Part shown: positions 1 through 7,185 of the stretch, in pieces
Position numbering within the stretch: the stretch's first letter is position 1
Layout: each line of letters begins with the position of its first letter
Assembly: GCA_964427895.1 (NCBI GenBank)
Contig: CAYRUZ010000007.1
Coordinates: forward strand, 1-45,625
DNA length: 45,625 bases
Direction of reading: 5' to 3'
From: CAYRUZ01 sp964427895
Lineage (GTDB): Bacteria; Patescibacteriota; Gracilibacteria; Peribacterales; Peribacteraceae
Program-made: the position numbers and the translations under genes
Notes under the pieces: generated by a model
Databases searched by the model: none
What the model was told of the DNA's origin: nothing
Seen by the model: only the letters and a program-made list of their open reading frames with translations

Positions 1-46
1 GTAACAAGGTATCCGTAGGAGAACCTGCGGATGGAACATCTCCTTA
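1..46 (+). rRNA. rrs: 16S ribosomal RNA, 3' end only
   Basis: The first bases match the universally conserved 3' end of small-subunit rRNA: the GTAACAAGGT start, helix 45, and a CTCCTTA tail. Aligned by eye to E. coli, the tail reads GGAACATCTCCTTA where GGATCACCTCCTTA is usual. That is U to A at about position 1532 and C to U at about 1535, the second being inside the anti-Shine-Dalgarno core. The helix-45 loop, where KsgA dimethylates two adenines, reads AGAA instead of GGAA. No tRNA, 23S or 5S follows; a terminator closes the unit at 222-243. The end point is set by analogy with E. coli. Confidence 0.95.
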
Positions 47-221
47 CCAGGGAGTGATACACCTCGTTGAGCTTTTGACTAGCTCAACACATATGCTCTG
101 GCCGGTGACTAATCGCCACCATATGCAGGATTGTCCGGGAGTCACCCTACCGCTCGACGGAAAAGAGCGGAGTCCAGCCCGGAGGCTTCTCTACTACACG
201 ATGCGGTGAAAGCCCGCGAAG
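47..221 (+). other. 16S 3' trailer with two stem-loops
   Basis: This is transcribed spacer between the 16S end and its terminator. It holds a perfect 8-bp stem, GTTGAGCT (66-73) with AGCTCAAC (81-88), and a wider 7-bp stem, GGTGACT (104-110) with AGTCACC (140-146). CATATGC occurs twice, at 90-96 and 120-126. These are probably processing structures. I see no tRNA cloverleaf and no coding region here. Confidence 0.6.
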
Positions 222-243
222 AACCGCCGAAAGGCGGTTTTTT
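222..243 (+). terminator. Rho-independent terminator of the 16S unit
   Basis: A perfect 7-bp stem AACCGCC / GGCGGTT with a GAAA tetraloop is followed by a run of T (238-243). It ends the rRNA transcript 36 bases before the convergent gene at 280-666. Confidence 0.9.
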
Positions 244-279
244 CGTGCGACGACGGCAAAGCTCCCGGCGGATTTACTC

Positions 280-666
280 TCAATACGGCGGGCCCATCTC
301 CTCTCCTAGCACATCCTTCTGGCGTCCGTGCAGGAAGCGCATGAGCGCGTCGAGCTGGGGATCTTCGGTGTGTTCCTCCACGATGCGTGCCACGGCTCGA
401 TAGGCGTCGTGCCCTCGTTGATCCAGCTTCAAGCCGTCTACGCCGTCCGGGCTGTAGGCGGCGGAAGACAAGATCTGTTCCCAGTACGGATGCATAAACA
501 GCGCCTCACGCTGTCCCCAATCCATTTGTCCGAAATGTGTGATGATCAATGCATGCAGATCTGGCCGCAGCCCTTCTTTCGTCGGATCGAGTGCGGCCTC
601 CACCATGGTGGTATAAGCATTCTCAATGCCGACGTTCGCTTCCGGATCGGGTGCGTAGGGCTGCAT
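280..666 (-). CDS. Hypothetical protein, 128 aa
   Basis: A soluble acidic protein of no family I recognise. It has no signal peptide or membrane segment and is probably helical, with many Asp, Glu, His and Met residues. The start is supported by a perfect TATAAT (676-681) read on the minus strand and preceded by TG (extended -10), which leaves only 9 bases before the ATG and predicts an almost leaderless mRNA. It is convergent with the 16S unit. The HD hydrolase gene upstream (705-1274) is on the same strand, but the strong promoter in the 38-base gap argues for separate transcription. Confidence 0.7.
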   Translation of the reverse strand: MQPYAPDPEANVGIENAYTTMVEAALDPTKEGLRPDLHALIITHFGQMDWGQREALFMHPYWEQILSSAAYSPDGVDGLKLDQRGHDAYRAVARIVEEHTEDPQLDALMRFLHGRQKDVLGEEMGPPY

Positions 667-675
667 TTAATAGAC

Positions 676-681
676 ATTATA
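676..681 (-). promoter_or_regulatory. -10 element TATAAT, leaderless type
   Basis: TATAAT with a TG one base upstream, 9 bases before the ATG at 666. Transcription would start about 0-3 bases before the start codon. Confidence 0.7.
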
Positions 682-704
682 ACACAAAAATTGGTTTATT
701 GCAC

Positions 705-1274
705 TTACAGGAATTGGGCGATCTCTCGCAGGTTCTGTGCCAATTCTTCGGTGTATGTTCCGCCTAACTGGCGCCCCAATTGTTCGCATATAAGAGTCAT
801 CTGCTCGATTTTGACCTGCTTCGGGGCCGTGAAGCGGCTCCATACGATCTCCCCTTCCGCCTGCAGCGCCATCAGCAAGGACTGCGTGTTGTGCGTTTGA
901 TCCGCGCAGCTGACGAACGCCGTTTCTTGTGGGGCCTTCAGCAGGTTCTCGCGGTACACCTCTTTGCGACGCACCCACTCGATCGATTCGTCTTCAGTGA
1001 TGGGATCGATAATCTCCAGGAGATGGGGGCCGAATGTCTGCTCCATCTCGATACGCAGTGCCGGCTTGTCGGCCTCCGGAGCGTCCTCCAGCACGTCGTG
1101 GAGCAGCCCCGCGACACAGGTGTCCTCGCTGCAGCCCCAACGCGCCAGAAGGCCGAAAACGGCCATCGGGTGGACGAGAAAGGGCAGCCCGTCCCCCTTC
1201 CGCTTCATCGGACCGTGCACGCGGGCGGCCAGGGCGACGGCCTGCAGGAGACGCTGAGTGAGGAAATGATCCAC
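705..1274 (-). CDS. HD-domain phosphohydrolase, (p)ppGpp hydrolase-like
   Basis: This 189-aa protein has the metal-binding pattern of the HD superfamily in the arrangement of the RelA/SpoT hydrolase domain: H35 (in LVHP), H59-D60 (LLHDVLED), E63-D64 and D125 (SCADQTHN). In SpoT and Mesh1-type enzymes these residues hold Mn2+ and remove pyrophosphate from (p)ppGpp. No synthetase, TGS or ACT domain is present, so this is a stand-alone small hydrolase. The substrate is inferred; related HD proteins cleave other nucleotides. The start is GTG; a TAGCAT hexamer lies 6 bases upstream, so the mRNA is probably leaderless. The gene lies 19 bases downstream of the arylsulfotransferase-like gene. Confidence 0.8.
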   Translation of the reverse strand: MDHFLTQRLLQAVALAARVHGPMKRKGDGLPFLVHPMAVFGLLARWGCSEDTCVAGLLHDVLEDAPEADKPALRIEMEQTFGPHLLEIIDPITEDESIEWVRRKEVYRENLLKAPQETAFVSCADQTHNTQSLLMALQAEGEIVWSRFTAPKQVKIEQMTLICEQLGRQLGGTYTEELAQNLREIAQFL

Positions 1275-1280
1275 GGGAGG

Positions 1281-1286
1281 ATGCTA
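1281..1286 (-). promoter_or_regulatory. -10 element TAGCAT, leaderless type
   Basis: TAGCAT read on the minus strand, exactly 6 bases before the GTG start of the HD hydrolase, in the 19-base gap after the upstream gene. Confidence 0.5.
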
Positions 1287-1293
1287 GCAGGGA

Positions 1294-2742
1294 TTATTCC
1301 GTTCCATCCAGGAGCGCCGCAGTGACGGGGATGGCATTGCTGTAATTTGCACCGGTCTGGCCGGCGATGAAGTTGGTGCGCTTGCAGGCCATGGACACGC
1401 CACCCTCAGGGCACTCCAGTTCGAACATCGTCAATCGCGAGGTCTGGCACTGCGGCTGCACGATGATGCGGTTGTCCATCGGCACCACCTTCCCGCACAC
1501 CCAACCGAAGAAGTTGTCCTTGCCCGATGCCTCCCAGTATCCCTTGACCGTGCGGGACGGCACGTCGACTTCGACGACGCGCGATTTGCCGTTCGCGGGA
1601 GCGCCCCCCTGGTTATCGAACAGCACGATGGTGTTGCGTTCGGTCATGCGCGGGCTGTGCTGGTGCTCGAAGTCCCCCGTCATGTGCCACTTCACCTCCA
1701 GCGTGTCTTTGTCGACGAGGAGGATCGTACTGATGTTGCGCATGGAGATGAGGAAATCCCCGATCTTCCCGTCGGGGAAGACGCTCGCGTGTTCCGCCGT
1801 CTTGATGATCTGCACGTCATTGGTATGGAGCGGATCGTTGCAGCGGGAGATGAGAGCCGAGAGATCGTCGACCGTCTCGATGATGGAGGTGAGGTCGATG
1901 GTGCGCAGGAGATCCGACGTTTCCGTATCGAAGGTGTAGATCACGTCACGGGTGCTGTTCTCGTACTCGCACTCGGCGTAGGCGTGGCCGACGGCCGCAG
2001 ATTTCGCATCGGGAAGATCGACGAACTGGCGTCCCAAGAGATACATCTTTCCCTCGTACGCATCGCCCCAGTGGTGCAGGACGAGATCCGGAATCTTGCG
2101 CTCCCAGATTTTGTAGAGGTCCCCGTCCTGAAATTTTGCGCGGACGAGCGTGTCGCGACTCTTGTAGTACACGATGGATTGGTCAGGAAGCGTGGTGGAG
2201 AGGGCCAATTCCACGCCATCAGGTGTGACGTAGCGGATGCCGTCTTCGTCCATCACAGCCATACCGTTGAGGAACGATGCGAGCATCGGGGTCTTTCCCG
2301 TGTAGGTGATGCCGTGCAACTTTTCATGAAGGGCATCCTGCTGCTTCTCCGTCACCTTGATGACGCCGCCGGACGCCTCGTCGAACGTCTGCACCGGATC
2401 GAGCATCGCATCGAGCGACGTGTAGGAATTTTTCAACCACACGTTCGCATCCCACTTCATGGTATTGCCCCCGACAACGCCGAGCATGAGCAGCACGGCC
2501 ACGAACGCGACCTTTTCGCCGAAGAGACTCTTCATGGACTTCGCCTGCAGCAGGAAGGGAATCCAGAGGGCGAGCCCGAAAGAGGCGGCAAGGCCCCACG
2601 CGTTCACTCCGTGACGAGTGAAGCTCCACCCGACATACAGGGTGATGAGACCCATGGCCGCGACGTACCACAGACGCAACAAAACGTCGGCGACACGGGC
2701 GAGCGATAACGTACGTTCTTGAGGAAGAGAGTGTGTGTTCAC
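1294..2742 (-). CDS. Arylsulfotransferase (ASST)-like membrane protein
   Basis: A 482-aa protein with three hydrophobic helices in the first 95 residues (about 22-40, 48-66, 77-93) and a large beta-rich domain outside them. Residues 306-380 carry the ASST family pattern: a His in LHTND (H306), GDFLISMRN (R335), an Ile/Leu-Val-Asp strand, then an HQH (360-362) and LFDNQGG. In E. coli ASST equivalent His and Arg residues line the active site of a PAPS-independent sulfate transfer. I cannot place the acceptor His, so activity is uncertain; a propeller-shaped binding protein is the alternative. The start is GTG. It is the last gene of the sulfation group but has its own probable promoter at 2772-2777. 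Confidence 0.7.
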   Translation of the reverse strand: MNTHSLPQERTLSLARVADVLLRLWYVAAMGLITLYVGWSFTRHGVNAWGLAASFGLALWIPFLLQAKSMKSLFGEKVAFVAVLLMLGVVGGNTMKWDANVWLKNSYTSLDAMLDPVQTFDEASGGVIKVTEKQQDALHEKLHGITYTGKTPMLASFLNGMAVMDEDGIRYVTPDGVELALSTTLPDQSIVYYKSRDTLVRAKFQDGDLYKIWERKIPDLVLHHWGDAYEGKMYLLGRQFVDLPDAKSAAVGHAYAECEYENSTRDVIYTFDTETSDLLRTIDLTSIIETVDDLSALISRCNDPLHTNDVQIIKTAEHASVFPDGKIGDFLISMRNISTILLVDKDTLEVKWHMTGDFEHQHSPRMTERNTIVLFDNQGGAPANGKSRVVEVDVPSRTVKGYWEASGKDNFFGWVCGKVVPMDNRIIVQPQCQTSRLTMFELECPEGGVSMACKRTNFIAGQTGANYSNAIPVTAALLDGTE

Positions 2743-2771
2743 GGGATGTGTGGTTGTGTGGGTATCGAAAA

Positions 2772-2777
2772 AGTATA
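2772..2777 (-). promoter_or_regulatory. -10 element TATACT upstream of the ASST-like gene
   Basis: TATACT read on the minus strand, 29 bases before the GTG at 2742, leaving a short leader of about 22 bases without a clear ribosome binding site. The -35 is weak. The rest of the 150-base gap 2743-2892 shows no gene and no clear terminator. Confidence 0.5.
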
Positions 2778-2892
2778 GCAGAGCGAGCCATTCCCGGCCA
2801 CTGTGCTAATTCAAAAAATGATGGTGCCGTACCATTTATCGACAAAACTACGCGACCACGATCAAGAGCGCCCTATCAGCCGAATGCGCGCG

Positions 2893-4833
2893 TTACTCCG
2901 TCAGAATGCCGCGAGTCCGCAGCAACTGCAGCACCTCTTCGGCGCTTTCCGTGACGTCTTTGGTGCCCGTGTCGACGACGAGATCGGCGTTCGTCGGAGC
3001 CTCGTATGCGCTGGAAACACCCGGCACATCCTCGGTCTTCGTCTTGGCGTACAGGTCCTTGGGATGGCGCTGGCGGCAGGTATCGAGCGGCGCGTCGCAA
3101 TGCACGAGCTGGAAGCGATCGGCACCCACGAGGGCGCGCGCATTCTCGCGGATGGCATTCGTCGGGGCCACCATGGCGCATAGCACGATGATGCCTGCGT
3201 CATTGAGCATCTTCGCCACCTCCATAACGCGGCGCACGTTCTCCGAGCGCTCTTCGACGGAGAAACCAAGATCGCGGTTGAGTCCGAGGCGCGCGTTCTC
3301 CGCATCGAGCACGACGGCGACGTGCCCCGAGGCGAACAGGATCTGCTCGACGGCGTGCGCGACGGTCGACTTCCCCGCACCGGACAAGCCGGTGAAGAGA
3401 AGGGTCGCGGGCTTCTGCTTCCACTGCGCCTGGCGTTCGGCGGGCGCAATGAAACCCGTTTCCTTCACGAGGGTTTCGCTCTTCGGTTTGCTCTCCCATA
3501 GCGACGGAGGCGTATCGCCGGCGCCCTCCTCGCCCTGACGGTCAAGAATCATGCCCGCGCCAGCCGTGGTGTTGGTGAGGCGGTCGATGAGGATGAAAGC
3601 TCCGGTGGTACGGTTCTTCTCGTAGCTGTCGCAGGCGACGGGACGATGGAACGTGAGCGAACAGCGGGCGATGCCGTTCATCGGCAGCGCGGCGGCGTCC
3701 TTGCGTCGATGCGTCTGCACGTCGAGCTCGTAGCGAATGGCGTCGACGGTCGCGAGCGTCTCGGTGCGCCCCAGGCGGAAGAAGTACGTGTTGCCGGCGA
3801 CGAGCGGCTCTTCGCCCATCCAAATGACCATCGCCTCGCAACGGCTGCGCACGGACGGAAGGTTCTGCGCGCGGGCGATGATGTCGCCGCGGGAGATATC
3901 GATCTCGTCTTCGAGCGTGAGCGTCACGGCTTGCCCGGCAAAGGCCTCTTGCAGCGGTCCTTCGTAGGTTTCGATGGATTTGACCGTCGACTGCTTGCGC
4001 GACGGCAGGACGACGATTTTATCGCCCGGGCGCACGGTGCCGGACGCGATCGTGCCGGCATAGCCGCGGAAATCCTTCGACGGGCGCAGCACGATCTGCA
4101 CCGGGAAGCGGAAATCGATGAGGTTGCGATCGGACGCGATGTTCACGGTCTCCAGCAGGTGCAGCAACGTGCCCCCGCGGTACCAGGGCATGTCCGCGCT
4201 CGGATGAACGACGTTGTCTCCCACGAGCGCAGAGACCGGGATGAAGTGCAGGTCGGTGAAATCGAAGCGCTTGCAGCACTCGGCAAAGTCGGCCTTGATG
4301 CGATCGAACACCCCTTCGTCGTAGTTCACGACGTCCATCTTGTTCACCGTCACGAGCACGTGGCGGATGCCGAGCAGCGCGATGATCGCGGTGTGGCGGT
4401 ACGTCTGTTCAGTCACACCCTTGGTCGCGTCGATGAGCACCACTGCCATGTCGGAGCATGACGCGGCCGTGGCCATGTTGCGCGTGTACTGCGCGTGGCC
4501 AGGAACATCCGCGAGGATGAACGTGCGCTTCTCGGTGAAGAAGAAACGGTGCGCGACGTCGATGGTGATTCCCTGGTCGCGCTCGGCCTGCAGTCCGTCC
4601 ATGAGCAATGCGGGATCGATGTTTCCGCCAGTCGTGCCGTAGCGCTTGGAATCCGCCTCAAGCGCTGCCAAGGCGTCGGCCGGCAGGAGCCCCGCATCCA
4701 GCAGGAGACGGCCGATCAAGGTGCTTTTGCCGTCGTCGACGTTGCCGCATGTGAGAATGCGGACCAACTCCTTCTTGCGGTGGTCCTGCAAAAAGGTCTC
4801 GGCGTCGATGGTGTCGGTCGTGAAGGTGGACAT
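2893..4833 (-). CDS. cysNC: Bifunctional sulfate adenylyltransferase subunit 1 / APS kinase (CysNC)
   Basis: A 646-aa fusion that makes PAPS together with CysD. The N-terminal GTPase (CysN) drives ATP sulfurylase: GNVDDGKST P-loop at 30-38, DVPGH at 109-113, NKMD at 164-167. Beta-barrel domains follow. The C-terminal APS kinase (CysC) starts near 470: GLSGAGKST at 482-490, then LDAENARLGLNRDLGF at about 509-524. Most CysC proteins have DGDN where this one has DAEN, a conservative change near the Mg and APS sites. A longer reading frame runs upstream into cysD, but the ATG at 4833, 4 bases after the cysD stop, fits the family N-terminus. It is co-transcribed with cysD. Confidence 0.97.
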   Translation of the reverse strand: MSTFTTDTIDAETFLQDHRKKELVRILTCGNVDDGKSTLIGRLLLDAGLLPADALAALEADSKRYGTTGGNIDPALLMDGLQAERDQGITIDVAHRFFFTEKRTFILADVPGHAQYTRNMATAASCSDMAVVLIDATKGVTEQTYRHTAIIALLGIRHVLVTVNKMDVVNYDEGVFDRIKADFAECCKRFDFTDLHFIPVSALVGDNVVHPSADMPWYRGGTLLHLLETVNIASDRNLIDFRFPVQIVLRPSKDFRGYAGTIASGTVRPGDKIVVLPSRKQSTVKSIETYEGPLQEAFAGQAVTLTLEDEIDISRGDIIARAQNLPSVRSRCEAMVIWMGEEPLVAGNTYFFRLGRTETLATVDAIRYELDVQTHRRKDAAALPMNGIARCSLTFHRPVACDSYEKNRTTGAFILIDRLTNTTAGAGMILDRQGEEGAGDTPPSLWESKPKSETLVKETGFIAPAERQAQWKQKPATLLFTGLSGAGKSTVAHAVEQILFASGHVAVVLDAENARLGLNRDLGFSVEERSENVRRVMEVAKMLNDAGIIVLCAMVAPTNAIRENARALVGADRFQLVHCDAPLDTCRQRHPKDLYAKTKTEDVPGVSSAYEAPTNADLVVDTGTKDVTESAEEVLQLLRTRGILTE

Positions 4834-4837
4834 GGGA

Positions 4838-5749
4838 TCAGAAGTAACCCTCGCGCTTCTTTTGCTCCATCGACGCAACCTGGTCGCTGTCGATGAGGCG
4901 GCCCTGGCGCTCGGAACTGTCGGCCTGCAACAGCTCTTCGAGGATCTCGATGAGAGTGGATGCGGAGGACTCGACGGCGCCGGTGAGCGGGTAGCAACCG
5001 AGCGTGCGGAAGCGCACGAGCTTCATCTCCGGCGTCTCTCCGGGCTCGAGTGGCATGCGGTCGTCGTCGATCATGATGAGCGCCGACTTGCGGGTCACCA
5101 CTGGGCGGTGCGCCGCGAAGTAGAGCGGCACGACGGGGATGTTCTCGAGATGGATGTAGTGCCACACATCGAGCTCGGTCCAGTTGGAGAGCGGAAAAAC
5201 GCGCATGCTCTCGCCGTCCTTGATGCGCGTGTTCCACAGGCGCCACAACTCCGGGCGCTGGTTCTTCGGGTCCCAGACGTGATGATCGTTGCGGAAGGAG
5301 AAGATGCGTTCCTTGGCGCGGGAACGTTCCGCGTCGCGGCGCGCGCCGCCGATGGCGGCGTCGAAGCCGTGCATGGCGAGCGCCTGCTTGAGCGCCTCGG
5401 TCTTCATGATCGTCGTGTAGGCCGCGCTGCCGTGTGTGAAGGGCGTCACGCCCTGGCGCACGCCTTCCTGGTTGGTGTGCACGAGCAATTCCAGACCCAA
5501 CTCATCGCGAATGAACCAATCGCGGAACTTGATCATCTCCTTGAACTTGAAGGTCGTGTCGATATGCAGGACCGGGAACGGCAGCTTGCCCGGATGGAAC
5601 GCCTTGCGCGCCAGATGCAGCAACACGGACGAATCCTTGCCGATGGAATACATCAGCACCGGCTTGCGGAACGTCGCGGCAACCTCACGGAAAATCTCGA
5701 TGCTCTCCGCCTCCAGCTGCTGCAGATGTGTGAGCGAGTAGGACGACAT
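4838..5749 (-). CDS. cysD: Sulfate adenylyltransferase subunit 2 (CysD)
   Basis: A 303-aa protein of the PAPS-reductase/PP-loop superfamily. It adenylates sulfate to APS with the CysN GTPase encoded just downstream. The PP-loop SIGKDSS is at 35-41, followed by family blocks such as LHIDTTFKFKEMI and GGARRDAERSRAKERI. The length matches E. coli CysD (about 300). A TTG two codons upstream (5755) is possible, but the ATG at 5749 is preferred: a weak -10-like TAGTCT lies 10 bases before it (5760-5765). No reductive genes (cysH, cysI, cysJ) are beside it, so APS probably goes to PAPS for sulfation. Confidence 0.97.
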   Translation of the reverse strand: MSSYSLTHLQQLEAESIEIFREVAATFRKPVLMYSIGKDSSVLLHLARKAFHPGKLPFPVLHIDTTFKFKEMIKFRDWFIRDELGLELLVHTNQEGVRQGVTPFTHGSAAYTTIMKTEALKQALAMHGFDAAIGGARRDAERSRAKERIFSFRNDHHVWDPKNQRPELWRLWNTRIKDGESMRVFPLSNWTELDVWHYIHLENIPVVPLYFAAHRPVVTRKSALIMIDDDRMPLEPGETPEMKLVRFRTLGCYPLTGAVESSASTLIEILEELLQADSSERQGRLIDSDQVASMEQKKREGYF

Positions 5750-5825
5750 GGACAAGCCGAGACTACCGTCCGGACGCGAATATGCAACGGATGCTTGACT
5801 GCTTCTTTATTGATGTCGAAATACT

Positions 5826-6881
5826 TCAGATGGTGAGTGCCTTGAGCGACTCGTACGTCGCCTGCACCTGTGCATCGTAGGGGCTCTGCTTCGCGGAATA
5901 CTTCGTCGTGCCCTTGATGTACGCCAGCACCGTCGGCAGATCGATTCCCTCCGCCGGCAGATTACAGTGGCGCAAGATGGCGTCGACCGCCCGCTCTTTG
6001 TCCGTCAGCACGGTGGCGGAATCGAGCCACAGGATGTTCGGATTGCCGGCGTACGTCGTGCGCGCGAAGTCGTAGACGTCGTTCCATTGCAGGAGGTACC
6101 CCAGGTAATCCTCCCCCTTCGACCAGTGCTCCGTGGTCTGATCGTAGTGCCCGCCGTCCAATTTGACGGCACGGCGCAGCGGACCGAATTCGTAGTGCCC
6201 GAGGATGTCGAGGCGCTGCGCGAAGTACGGATCCTTCGACGACGCGTCGGAGAAGGCCTCGTGCACGCGGGCCAAGGAGTGCGCGTGGCTGAGTGGTTCG
6301 CGCACGCACAGGATGATGCGCGCGTCGGGAAACAGCGTGAGGATGTACTTCAGGCGAAGCAGGTTGTAGTTCCCCTTCGCGAGGTAGCGGCTCTTCTTGC
6401 CGCGCACATGCAGGACCTTGTTGATGGATGCCCGCAGCGTCTTTTCGAGCTCCTCGTTTTCGTAGGCCTCGTCGAGCACGCGGCAGAAACCCCCCGTCTC
6501 GTAGTCCTCGATGCCGTTCTTCCAGAGGAGTTCCTCGAATGCGTCCGGCGAATCGGGACTGATCATCAGCTCATCGCCATGCTCGCGCTGCGACGGCTGC
6601 TGCGAACCGTAGTACATCGAATTGATGAAGCTCCAGAAGTACGGAACTTCGATGAAGGGCAAATCACGGTACAAGAAAGACCCCGTGTCACGGTGCTGAT
6701 TGAGGACATGGGTCACGATGGTCGTCCCCGATCGCGCCAATCCACAAACGAAGATGGGGCTGCGGATGTCGACGCTCAATTTCTTGCCCAACATGAAACT
6801 CTCCATCTCCGACCAGAACTGCAGGAGTCCTGGGTTCTTCCGAATGAACGCGAGCTGAAGGAAGCTCTGGAGACTCGACAT
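5826..6881 (-). CDS. PAPS-dependent sulfotransferase family protein
   Basis: A 351-aa cytosolic or membrane-associated protein of the Sulfotransfer_3 type, which moves the sulfuryl group of PAPS onto a carbohydrate, lipid or protein. The 5'-phosphosulfate loop is CGLARSGTT at 46-54, followed by a helix and RDLPFIEVP. The 3'-phosphate-binding part is RIILCVREPLSHAHSLARVH, with R194 and Ser 198 or 202. The acceptor cannot be read from sequence. The gene sits 3 bases after a small membrane-protein gene and 76 bases before cysD, so supply and use of PAPS are encoded together. ATG start; no clear ribosome binding site. Confidence 0.85.
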   Translation of the reverse strand: MSSLQSFLQLAFIRKNPGLLQFWSEMESFMLGKKLSVDIRSPIFVCGLARSGTTIVTHVLNQHRDTGSFLYRDLPFIEVPYFWSFINSMYYGSQQPSQREHGDELMISPDSPDAFEELLWKNGIEDYETGGFCRVLDEAYENEELEKTLRASINKVLHVRGKKSRYLAKGNYNLLRLKYILTLFPDARIILCVREPLSHAHSLARVHEAFSDASSKDPYFAQRLDILGHYEFGPLRRAVKLDGGHYDQTTEHWSKGEDYLGYLLQWNDVYDFARTTYAGNPNILWLDSATVLTDKERAVDAILRHCNLPAEGIDLPTVLAYIKGTTKYSAKQSPYDAQVQATYESLKALTI

Positions 6882-6884
6882 CGC

Positions 6885-7115
6885 TTAGGACTTTTTCTTC
6901 TTGGACGAGCGCTTACCGAGCATCATCTTGATCGGGTAAGCGAGGACTCCGAGGAACGTCACGAAGAAGGCGAACAGCAACACGATGCCGTTGCCGATCA
7001 TCGGCAGCATCGGGCCGAGTCCGGCGTACGCGAACGCGGGCGTCGGAACTGCCACCCACACGGCGACCGCCGAGAGAAGCGGGAGACAACGAGCGGAAGA
7101 ACGTGCGAGGTTCAT
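6885..7115 (-). CDS. Small membrane protein with signal sequence, next to sulfotransferase
   Basis: A 76-aa protein: signal-like helix (about 8-29, ending TPAFAYAG), a glycine/proline-rich turn (GLGPMLPMIGNG), one transmembrane helix (about 42-62), then a basic tail, KRSSKKKKS. Small proteins of this design, with a YAG-type motif, one helix and a basic end, often sit beside surface-glycan or sulfotransferase genes; their function is unknown. It lies 3 bases upstream of the sulfotransferase start, so the two are one transcript. Membrane recruitment of the sulfotransferase is a guess. Confidence 0.75.
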   Translation of the reverse strand: MNLARSSARCLPLLSAVAVWVAVPTPAFAYAGLGPMLPMIGNGIVLLFAFFVTFLGVLAYPIKMMLGKRSSKKKKS

Positions 7116-7148
7116 GGGACGGAGGGGAAATACTCGGAAGACGCACCG

Positions 7149-7177
7149 AGTATACCGTCACCGCTCGCGTGAGGAAA
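7149..7177 (-). promoter_or_regulatory. Promoter of the sulfation genes, TTTCCT-17-TATACT
   Basis: Read on the minus strand: -35-like TTTCCT (7172-7177), a 17-base spacer, and TATACT (7149-7154). It gives a leader of about 27 bases before the ATG at 7115 and lies in the 70-base gap after the repeat-protein gene. Confidence 0.6.
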
Positions 7178-7185
7178 CTGCGGGC

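Noticed and set aside
47..221. A tRNA gene after the 16S.
   Set aside because: The stem-loops do not form an acceptor stem plus T arm, and no GTTCRANNC box is in the right place.
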